Virus record (IMG/VR): IMGVR_UViG_3300005747_000549 | Location: 1 to 24,247 of that record | From: a virus | Length of the DNA: 24,247 nucleotides | Strand: one strand, 5' to 3' | Shown here: positions 14,923 through 21,282 of the stretch, piece by piece | How the letters are laid out: the number at the start of each line of letters is the position of its first letter | How positions within the stretch are numbered: position 1 is the first letter of the stretch | Made by a program: the position numbers and the translations under genes | The notes under the pieces: generated by a model | The model's database searches: none | Seen by the model: the letters and a program-made list of their open reading frames with translations, nothing else | Told to the model about the DNA's origin: nothing

Positions 14923-15312
14923 ATGAAGACCCAATTATTATGTACGTTTACAACGCCTAATTATGTAGCCGGAACAGTAAACAAAATAACGAATCACTAC
15001 ACAATAGTTTTTGGTCGTATATTCATACTTGAAAATGAAGATGACGAAGACGAGCTTATGTGCACCTACAATGTAGAGCAATCTAATTATCAGGCTAGTT
15101 TAGACTCAACGATTAGCTTACACAGAAAGAAGACTACAAATACGTTGTATACTATAAACGCACTTAATGCATTAATCAAACAACTCAACAATGGCGTTTT
15201 AGATCAGTCATATCAAGTTCCATGGAACAACTACCGAAATATGATCATTCTATATGGTGAGTCCGGTCTTAGAGAAGTTCCAACAGCAATTAAAGAAATA
15301 GTAAATCTTTGA
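14923..15312 (+). CDS. Conserved-type hypothetical protein, 129 residues
   Basis: Starts at ATG 14923 with a GGGG stretch upstream. The opening MKTQLLCTFTTPNY and the segments IVFGRIFILENEDDEDELMCTYNVE and HRKKTTNTLYTINALNALIKQLNNGVLD recall a small protein family I associate with T4-like aquatic phages, function unknown. It appears to be a compact alpha/beta protein with an acidic loop (ENEDDEDE). It follows the nuclease-like gene by 18 nt and its stop codon overlaps the -35 box of the next promoter, so it is likely the last gene of the late transcript. Confidence 0.7.
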   Translation: MKTQLLCTFTTPNYVAGTVNKITNHYTIVFGRIFILENEDDEDELMCTYNVEQSNYQASLDSTISLHRKKTTNTLYTINALNALIKQLNNGVLDQSYQVPWNNYRNMIILYGESGLREVPTAIKEIVNL

Positions 15313-15336
15313 CGTTACAAACTTTTTAGTTATATT
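15309..15336 (+). promoter_or_regulatory. Early-type promoter upstream of the membrane protein gene
   Basis: TTGACG (15309-15314, in the context CTTTGACG), a 16-nt spacer, then TATATT (15331-15336). The -35 overlaps the stop codon of the 129-residue gene. The predicted start of transcription is at or within a base or two of ATG 15343, so the mRNA may be leaderless. Confidence 0.65.
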
Positions 15337-15342
15337 TGATAT

Positions 15343-15684
15343 ATGAAGTTGCTTTACCCAATTTTACTTATTGTCCTGGGTCAAACCCTGATATGGATAC
15401 AATCGAACGCCCAGTTCTTTAGTTCATGGGCTAAAGATAACCCGTTTATCATGGCCTGTACATTCAGTGTACCGATATCCTACATCTTTATTAACACAAC
15501 AAAACTGTGTGTAGAATATTTTGACGGGTTATTGTGGCCTGGCAGAGTACTTGGATTTAGTTTAGGTATGATCACCTTCTTTACTCTTACTGCTGTATTT
15601 AAAGGTGAACTGCCAGATATCAAAACCGGAGTGTGTATACTCCTGGCTTTCGCTATTGTCCTACTTCAGGTTTTTTCAAAATAA
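15343..15684 (+). CDS. Small four-helix membrane protein, unknown
   Basis: 113 residues with four hydrophobic stretches: about 3-20 (LLYPILLIVLGQTLIWIQ), 34-52, 65-88 and 92-112, joined by short loops. The only charged regions are small (SWAKDNP, EYFDG, FKGELPD). It has no cleavable signal and should sit in the host inner membrane. It is the first gene after the late cluster and has its own CTTTGACG/TATATT promoter, so it is probably expressed early. It has no ribosome site, consistent with a leaderless message. Function unknown. Confidence 0.7.
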   Translation: MKLLYPILLIVLGQTLIWIQSNAQFFSSWAKDNPFIMACTFSVPISYIFINTTKLCVEYFDGLLWPGRVLGFSLGMITFFTLTAVFKGELPDIKTGVCILLAFAIVLLQVFSK

Positions 15685-15688
15685 GTCT

Positions 15689-15716
15689 TTGGCTTCTGAA
15701 ATATTATTGTTAGATT
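15689..15716 (+). promoter_or_regulatory. Early-type promoter upstream of uvdE
   Basis: TTGGCT (15689-15694, context CTTTGGCT), 16-nt spacer, TAGATT (15711-15716) followed by AGTAT. It shares the layout of the boxes at 15309, 16663 and 18795. The predicted transcription start (about 15722-15724) falls after the TTG at 15721, so the real start codon should be ATG 15742. Confidence 0.6.
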
Positions 15717-15741
15717 AGTATTGAACAAAAAACAAAACGAT

Positions 15742-16692
15742 ATGCAATCAAATCTTGGTTATGCCTGTATCAATATGACTTTGCGCGAGCAAGGCATTAC
15801 TACCAACAGGCGCTGTACAAAACGTACATTTGAATCTAAAGGTCTAGACCACATCAGCAATCTTGTGCTAGCTAATGTTACTGACCTTAAGAAAATTATC
15901 CAGTGGAATATTGACAACGACGTTATGCTATTTCGTATATCTAGCAACTTGTTTCCATGGTTTTCTAAATACGATCTACACGATCTCAAAGATTCAAAGC
16001 AAATTCTAAATACGCTGATCGAATGCGGTCGTCTTGCTACTGAAGCAGGTCAACGTCTCAGCTTTCACCCTGGTCAGTTCTGCGTTCTAGCCTCACCTGA
16101 CGAAGCTGTAGTTGCAAATGCTATTGTCGATCTTGACAATCACGGCAAAATATTCGACTTCATGGGTCTCAGTCAGACTCCTTACAACAAGATCAATATC
16201 CATGTCGGCGGTGCTTATGGTGATAAGGCTTCTGCACTCGAACGCTTCTGCAAAAACTTCAAACGTCTTGCACCAAGTACCCAAACGCGGCTTACTGTTG
16301 AAAACGACGACAAAGCAAACATGTTCAGTGTTCGCGATCTATACGAAGGCGTACACAACGTCATTGGCATTCCGATTGTATTTGACTATCACCATCACAA
16401 GTTCTGTACAGGTGATTTGTCTGAGCGTGAAGCCCTTGAACTAGCAATGAGTACCTGGCCTGATACTGTCAAGCCTTGTACACACTACAGCGAAGGTCGT
16501 GACATCGAATACGCTATGAACGGCATCGATGAAAAAGTTACCCCTCGTGCACACAGCGACTATATTTACAACGAGATCGACGATCATGGCTACAGCATTG
16601 ATATCATGGTCGAAAGCAAAGCCAAGGAATTGGCTATTATCGATTATTCTAGCAAATTCCCTTTGGATAGTCAAAAAGAATTAGTATATTAG
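15742..16692 (+). CDS. uvdE: UV damage endonuclease UvdE/UvsE
   Basis: 316 residues from ATG 15742. The frame extends to a TTG at 15721, but the promoter boxes put transcription start after that codon, and family members typically begin a few residues before the LGYACIN strand. The UvdE TIM-barrel motifs are all present in order: LGYACINMTL, LFRISSNLFPW, LSFHPGQFCVL, INIHVGGAYG, LTVENDDK, IVFDYHHHKFC, CTHYSEGRD, PRAHSDYI and MVESKAKE. They supply the His, Glu and Asp metal ligands. The enzyme nicks DNA 5' of UV photoproducts and starts an alternative excision repair. Arginine codons are almost all CGN here, whereas the structural genes favour AGA/AGG, suggesting recent acquisition. The 3' end carries the -35 of the next promoter. 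Confidence 0.95.
   Translation: MQSNLGYACINMTLREQGITTNRRCTKRTFESKGLDHISNLVLANVTDLKKIIQWNIDNDVMLFRISSNLFPWFSKYDLHDLKDSKQILNTLIECGRLATEAGQRLSFHPGQFCVLASPDEAVVANAIVDLDNHGKIFDFMGLSQTPYNKINIHVGGAYGDKASALERFCKNFKRLAPSTQTRLTVENDDKANMFSVRDLYEGVHNVIGIPIVFDYHHHKFCTGDLSEREALELAMSTWPDTVKPCTHYSEGRDIEYAMNGIDEKVTPRAHSDYIYNEIDDHGYSIDIMVESKAKELAIIDYSSKFPLDSQKELVY
16663..16690 (+). promoter_or_regulatory. Early-type promoter upstream of the gp32-like gene
   Basis: TTGGAT (16663-16668, context CTTTGGAT) lies inside the end of uvdE; after a 16-nt spacer comes TATATT (16685-16690) followed by AGTAT. The predicted leader is about 33 nt and contains AAAGGA 7 nt before ATG 16730. Confidence 0.7.
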
Positions 16693-16729
16693 TATCAATC
16701 ATAAATCAAATCAAAAAAAGGAATAACAA

Positions 16730-17491
16730 ATGGCAATTGACTTAGATGCAATCCGCAAGAAGTTGAATACTCTACAGAATTCAACAAAGAAGTCGTCAAA
16801 TCTTTGGCGCCCAGAACCTGGTAAAAATCAAATTAGACTTGTACCATATCAGTACAACAAGGACAATCCGTTCAACGAGTTGTACTTTCATTATAACATT
16901 GGCAAGAGAAATCACCTTAGCCCTATTACATTTGGTGAAGCAGATCCTGTTGTTGAATTTGCTGATCAACTTCGAAATAGTGGAAACAGCGATGACTTTC
17001 AACTTGCAAAGAAGCTTACACCGAAAATGCGAGTACTAGTCCCTGTTATTGTAAGAGGCAAAGAATCCGAAGGCGTTAAGTACTGGGGCTTTGGCAAGCA
17101 AGTCTATCAAGAGCTTCTTCAATTCTTGGCTGATCCAGACTATGGTGATATTACTGACTTGAAGTCTGGTCGAGATATCACTGTAAACTTTACTCCAGGT
17201 GATGGTAATGGCACTTATGCAAAGACGTCAATTATGGTAAAACCTAATCAGTCACCGGCAACAGAAGATGCCAATCTACTTGATCAAATTGTAAATGGTC
17301 AAGTCGATCTATTTGAAATTTACAAGAAGAAGTCTTACGACGAACTTAAGACTATACTTCAAGAATGGCTCGATGGTGGTGATACTGAAGAGTCTACACA
17401 AGATACATCAACGCAATCGCAAGCTGCAAGTGTCGGTGCAAAATCTACAGGTGATATTGATAGTGCGTTTGACGAACTATTCAATAGCTAA
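16730..17491 (+). CDS. Single-stranded DNA-binding protein, T4 gp32-like
   Basis: 253 residues; ATG 16730 follows AAAGGA. The start (MAIDLDAIRKKLNTLQ, with a basic stretch) corresponds to the gp32 N-terminal region for cooperative self-association. The core WRPEPGKNQIRLVPYQYNKDNPFNELYFHYNIGKR fits the gp32 OB-fold, and the tail is Ser/Thr/Gln-rich ending in acidic DIDSAFDELFNS, the part that contacts replication partners in T4. The protein contains no cysteine, so the zinc site of T4 gp32 is absent. It coats ssDNA in replication and recombination and is adjacent to the recombinase gene, with which it shares a transcript (8-nt gap). Confidence 0.92.
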   Translation: MAIDLDAIRKKLNTLQNSTKKSSNLWRPEPGKNQIRLVPYQYNKDNPFNELYFHYNIGKRNHLSPITFGEADPVVEFADQLRNSGNSDDFQLAKKLTPKMRVLVPVIVRGKESEGVKYWGFGKQVYQELLQFLADPDYGDITDLKSGRDITVNFTPGDGNGTYAKTSIMVKPNQSPATEDANLLDQIVNGQVDLFEIYKKKSYDELKTILQEWLDGGDTEESTQDTSTQSQAASVGAKSTGDIDSAFDELFNS

Positions 17492-17499
17492 GGAGAACT

Positions 17500-18654
17500 A
17501 TGGCTAGAAAAAAGAAAGATACACTAAGTAACGCAAATCTAAGAGACGATTTAGCCGGAACATTAGCCGAAACGCTAAACAATAAATTCAGTGACGTAAA
17601 GGTTGCATATTTTTTAGACGGCACTGAAGAAACACCTACTGATCTTACAGAATGGATTAGTACTGGCTCATCGCTCTTAGATCTAGCCATTTCAAACAGG
17701 CCTGATGGCGGACTACCTGTTGGTCGTATTACTGAAATTACAGGTATGGAAGCTAGTGGTAAATCGCTGATAACCGCTCATGTATTAGCGAATACTCAGA
17801 AGGCCGGTGGTTTGGCTGTATACATCGATACTGAAAATGCCCTTAATGAAGAGTTTGCTAGGGCTATTGGTATCGATGTTAGCCAACTGCTATATATCCA
17901 ACTTGAAGCTGTAGAAGATATTTTTGAAGTTATTGAAAACATCATCTTAAAGGTTCGTGAAAGTGACAAAGATCGTCTAGTAACAATTGCAGTGGATTCA
18001 GTTGCTGCAGCTACTACTAAACTTGAACAAGCAGCTGATTACGAGAAAGACGGATGGGCTACTGCTAAAGCGCTTGTTCTTTCAAAGGCCATGCGTAAAA
18101 TAACGCAGCTTATTGGTCGTCAGCGTATTTGTCTTGTATTTACGAATCAACTCAGACAAAAGTTGGGTGTTAGTTTTGGTGATCCATGGACTACAAGTGG
18201 TGGAAAGGCTTTACAGTTTCATGCAAGTTGTAGATTGAGACTTAAGGGTATGGGCCAAATAAAAGTCAAAGACAAAGAGCTGAAGAAAGAGAACGTAATT
18301 GGTATCAAAACCAAGGCTCAGGTTGTCAAGAATAGAATGGGTCCACCATTGAGAACGGCCGAGTTTGACATCAGATTCGATTCAGGAATTGATGATTATG
18401 GTAGTTGGCTTCAACTTATGAAAGACTATAAGCTAGTTGATCAAGGTGGAAGTTGGTATACATACACTGATACCGAAACTGGTGAAATGACTAAATTCCT
18501 GTCTAAGGACTTTGAAGATAAAATATTACATGATACTAGAATCAAGGATCAAATATATTCTAGAATCTGTGATGCGGTTATAATGTCGTATAAGTCTGAT
18601 GATGTCGGTATTGACGACATAGAAATTGGAACTAATGATCTTCCTGACGGTTGA
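17500..18654 (+). CDS. uvsX: RecA/UvsX-like recombinase
   Basis: 384 residues; ATG 17500 follows AAGGAG, 8 nt after the gp32-like gene. It has a RecA fold: Walker A GMEASGKS (82-89), a catalytic-Glu-like DTENAL (E112), Walker B LVTIAVDS (D166) and a loop region ending SGGKALQFHAS (about 233-243). The P-loop is closer to bacterial RecA (SGKS/T) than to the T4 UvsX GPSKSFKS, while length and C-terminus resemble phage UvsX. It forms filaments on ssDNA, aided by gp32-like and mediator proteins, for recombination-dependent replication and repair. Two in-frame stop codons end the gene (TGA TAA), followed after 95 nt by a terminator. Confidence 0.93.
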   Translation: MARKKKDTLSNANLRDDLAGTLAETLNNKFSDVKVAYFLDGTEETPTDLTEWISTGSSLLDLAISNRPDGGLPVGRITEITGMEASGKSLITAHVLANTQKAGGLAVYIDTENALNEEFARAIGIDVSQLLYIQLEAVEDIFEVIENIILKVRESDKDRLVTIAVDSVAAATTKLEQAADYEKDGWATAKALVLSKAMRKITQLIGRQRICLVFTNQLRQKLGVSFGDPWTTSGGKALQFHASCRLRLKGMGQIKVKDKELKKENVIGIKTKAQVVKNRMGPPLRTAEFDIRFDSGIDDYGSWLQLMKDYKLVDQGGSWYTYTDTETGEMTKFLSKDFEDKILHDTRIKDQIYSRICDAVIMSYKSDDVGIDDIEIGTNDLPDG

Positions 18655-18745
18655 TAATAAGTACATATACGACTCTGTGATTAGCAATGAGGATTTTAAT
18701 TGATTTGCTTAATTGTGGTGAATCCAATCACGTAATCGCTAAATG

Positions 18746-18781
18746 CCAGCCACCTATTAACGTAGGTGGTTTGGTGTTTTT
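18746..18781 (+). terminator. Rho-independent terminator after uvsX
   Basis: CCACCTA (18750-18756), loop TTAACG, TAGGTGG (18763-18769): a perfect 7-bp stem, extendable with CCA/TGG across a small internal loop, followed by TTTTT (18777-18781). It closes the gp32-uvsX transcript. The 95 nt between the uvsX stop and the stem hold no convincing gene; a small GTGA/TCAC hairpin is present but weak. Confidence 0.85.
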
Positions 18782-18794
18782 ACAGAAAAATACT

Positions 18795-18822
18795 TTGAGA
18801 TATCAAATATTATAGGTATATT
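18795..18822 (+). promoter_or_regulatory. Early-type promoter upstream of the 5' nuclease gene
   Basis: TTGAGA (18795-18800, context CTTTGAGA), 16-nt spacer, TATATT (18817-18822) followed by AGTA. It sits just after the terminator and gives a leader of about 20 nt. It drives the nuclease-helicase pair. Confidence 0.7.
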
Positions 18823-18848
18823 AGTAATGTACAATAAACGACCATACT

Positions 18849-19877
18849 ATGAGTAAACAACGCTACAAAGACATCCTAGCCAATCTATCTGAACAACCTA
18901 AAATGGCTCAGGATGATCGTATACTACTTGTTGACGGTCTGAACTTATTTATTCGCAACTTTACAATCAATCCAAGTCAGAATGAAAACGGTGTTCCTGT
19001 CGGCGGCATTAAGGGTTTTCTACTTGGCTTAGGTGCAGCAATCAAGCAAATAAAACCTACTCGGGTTATTATATGCTTTGACGGTAAAGGCGGTTCAGCT
19101 CGTAGACGTAAAATATATCCAGACTATAAAGCAGGTCGTAAACCTGTTATGAGTGCTCACGGTAAAACATTTAGTACTGATGATACTAGGCTTCTGATGT
19201 CACAACAACTCACCAGGCTTACGGACTATCTATCTGTATTACCTGTAACTGTTATGTCAACTGAAAATATTGAAGCTGACGATGCTATCGCATACATAGC
19301 AAAGCAGATCTATCCAGATTCAAACAAGTTCATTATGTCAACAGACAAGGACTTTCTACAACTGGTCGATGAAAAATGCTGCGTATGGTCCCCGACAAAA
19401 AAGGTATTCTATTTCAGGAATGAAGTTCAAGAATTATTCGGTATTATGCCTGAAAATCTGGCAGTATTACGTGCTATATTGGGCGACAAGTCTGACAATA
19501 TTTCAGGCGTACAAGGTGCAGGCTTAAAAACTATACAGAAAGCAATTCCTTCACTATTTGGTGAAAGCAAGATAACAATAAACGGCCTTTTTGATCTTAT
19601 AGAGCAGTCTGATTCTACTGCTAAAGTCTGTCAAAGAATACTCGACAATAAAGACATTGTCAAAGTCAACTATCGTATTATGCAACTATATGATGTAGAA
19701 GTTTCAGGTTATGCTCGTGAATCGTTACTGAATATCACAAGTAAACCTGTGCAAGCCTTAAATATGGTCAAGTTCATTCAAATGTTGACTGAAGATTCAA
19801 TGCATCTTCTCAAAAACTTAGACTTGTGGCTCAGATCAGTATGGGTTCCAATTGACGCAATAAGGGATAACAAATGA
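18849..19877 (+). CDS. 5'-3' exonuclease / RNase H, T4 Rnh-like (FEN family)
   Basis: 342 residues from ATG 18849; no ribosome site visible. It has the PIN-like core of phage 5' nucleases: ILLVDGLNLFIRNF (D29), VIICFDGKGGSARRRKIYPDYKAGR (D78 and the basic patch), TENIEADDAIAYIA (E142, D144, D145), IMSTDKDFLQLV (D166, D168) and the helix-hairpin-helix region AILGDKSDNISGVQGAGLKTIQ (D213, D216). These supply the two-metal site. T4 RNase H (305 residues) removes RNA primers from lagging-strand fragments with gp32 and the clamp. Its stop overlaps the helicase start (ATGA), so the two are probably coupled. Confidence 0.93.
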   Translation: MSKQRYKDILANLSEQPKMAQDDRILLVDGLNLFIRNFTINPSQNENGVPVGGIKGFLLGLGAAIKQIKPTRVIICFDGKGGSARRRKIYPDYKAGRKPVMSAHGKTFSTDDTRLLMSQQLTRLTDYLSVLPVTVMSTENIEADDAIAYIAKQIYPDSNKFIMSTDKDFLQLVDEKCCVWSPTKKVFYFRNEVQELFGIMPENLAVLRAILGDKSDNISGVQGAGLKTIQKAIPSLFGESKITINGLFDLIEQSDSTAKVCQRILDNKDIVKVNYRIMQLYDVEVSGYARESLLNITSKPVQALNMVKFIQMLTEDSMHLLKNLDLWLRSVWVPIDAIRDNK

Positions 19878-21229
19878 GCGATAGATTAAGTGATTATGGA
19901 TACAGTTTTCAAATTAAGATTGTATCAGCCTTACTTCGGGACTCTAGCTTTTTACAGCAAGTCCATGATATACTAGAAGGTAGTTATTTTGAAAATGACT
20001 CTATACGTTGGCTATGTGAGTCTGTCATAAGCTATCATCTTAAGTACAAGGAGTCTCCGACCCTGGAAGTATTTAAGGTTATGTCTAGTGAAGTGGAAGA
20101 CGCTGTACTAAAGACTCAGATAGTCGACAACTTAAAGGACGTTATAGCTAATTTAGAAGCTACAGACCTGGAGTTTGTTAAAGCACAGACAATAGACTTT
20201 TGTAAGAATCAGAATCTGAAAAAGGCTATTATGACTTCCGTAGACTTATTACAGTCAGGCGACTATGACGGCATCAAGACTACTATAGACACTGCAATGA
20301 AGGCCGGCACTGAAAGGAATATTGGTCTTGAATATGCAGATAATGTCAAGGAGCGCTATACAGTGAATATTAGAGATTGCATACCTACTGAATGGGATGT
20401 AATAAATAATTTAGCAGATGGTGGCTTAGCAGGCGGTGAATTAGGCGTATTTGTTGCTCCTGCTGGTATAGGTAAATCATGGGCATTAGCTAATGTAGGA
20501 GCTCATGCTGTTAAAAAAGGAAAAACCGTAGTCCATTATACATTAGAGCTCAATCAGAATTATGTTGGTCTCAGGTATGATAGTATTTTTACAGGTATTT
20601 CGGCTCAAGAGCTAAAGTACAATATAGATGATGTTGAAAAAGTTGTCAATAATCTTAAAGGCGAGTTGATCGTTAAATACTTTCCTACTAAAGGAGCTAC
20701 TGTAAATTCACTTGCAGCACATATTGAAAAGTGCAGAATTCAGGGTAAAAAACCGGACATGGTTATAGTTGACTATGCAGACCTGTTACGTGGACAAGGC
20801 TTAAATAATCGCGAAGTCCGTCATGAACTAGGTAATATTTATGAAGATCTTCGAGGTCTAGCCGGTGAGTTAGATGTTCCAATCTGGACTGCTTCTCAAG
20901 CCAATAGAAGTGCAATTAATGAGGAAATAATACAGGCTGATAAGATCGCAGAGTCATATTCTAAGATTATGATTGCCGATTTTGTAATATCTTTAAGTCG
21001 TAAACTTGAAGACAAAACGGCTAACACTGGACGTTGGCATTTAATTAAGAACAGGTTTGGTCCTGACGGTATAACATTCCCTAGTAAAATGAATGCAGGC
21101 AATGGTCATATTGAGATATATGAGCCTAATTCTGCACAGGGTCAAGAAACGCAACAAGAAATAAATCAAGGCAGTGAGTATATTAGAAAAATGCTCAAAG
21201 ATAAATTTGCCAATATGCCTCAACAGTAA
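19874..21229 (+). CDS. Replicative DNA helicase, DnaB/T4 gp41-like
   Basis: 451 residues; the start ATG overlaps the nuclease stop. The N-terminal helical part (about 1-150) matches the DnaB N-domain type. The C-terminal RecA-like motor has Walker A APAGIGKS (195-202), a HYTLELNQ segment, Walker B MVIVDYADLL (D300) and a WTASQANR sensor stretch followed by a basic region. The length is close to T4 gp41 (475). It unwinds the fork 5'-3' as a hexamer and recruits primase. No intein or insertion is evident. Confidence 0.93.
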   Translation: MSDRLSDYGYSFQIKIVSALLRDSSFLQQVHDILEGSYFENDSIRWLCESVISYHLKYKESPTLEVFKVMSSEVEDAVLKTQIVDNLKDVIANLEATDLEFVKAQTIDFCKNQNLKKAIMTSVDLLQSGDYDGIKTTIDTAMKAGTERNIGLEYADNVKERYTVNIRDCIPTEWDVINNLADGGLAGGELGVFVAPAGIGKSWALANVGAHAVKKGKTVVHYTLELNQNYVGLRYDSIFTGISAQELKYNIDDVEKVVNNLKGELIVKYFPTKGATVNSLAAHIEKCRIQGKKPDMVIVDYADLLRGQGLNNREVRHELGNIYEDLRGLAGELDVPIWTASQANRSAINEEIIQADKIAESYSKIMIADFVISLSRKLEDKTANTGRWHLIKNRFGPDGITFPSKMNAGNGHIEIYEPNSAQGQETQQEINQGSEYIRKMLKDKFANMPQQ

Positions 21230-21238
21230 GTATATATC

Positions 21239-21246
21239 ATATTTAT
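21239..21246. promoter_or_regulatory. ATATTTAT octamer upstream of the ribonucleotide reductase
   Basis: CATATTTATC lies 36 nt before ATG 21283 and just after the helicase stop. It is the only one of the seven copies in front of a metabolic gene, so the motif may not be strictly late-gene specific. Confidence 0.4.
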
Positions 21247-21282
21247 CCCACACATCAATTTTAACACAATAAAGGAAAACAC

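Noticed and set aside
15721-15741. TTG 15721 as the uvdE start
   Set aside because: It lies 5 nt after the -10 box and would not be in the transcript; see the ATG 15742 argument.
18687-18815. A 42-codon ATG frame in the gap between uvsX and the 5' nuclease gene
   Set aside because: No ribosome site, and it runs through the terminator stem and the -35 and spacer of the next promoter; the regulatory reading explains the sequence better.
21206-21236. A CTTTGR/TATATT-type promoter before the reductase (TTTGCCA then TATATA)
   Set aside because: Spacing would be 18 nt rather than the constant 16 and the C before TTTG is missing; not listed with the four clear copies.
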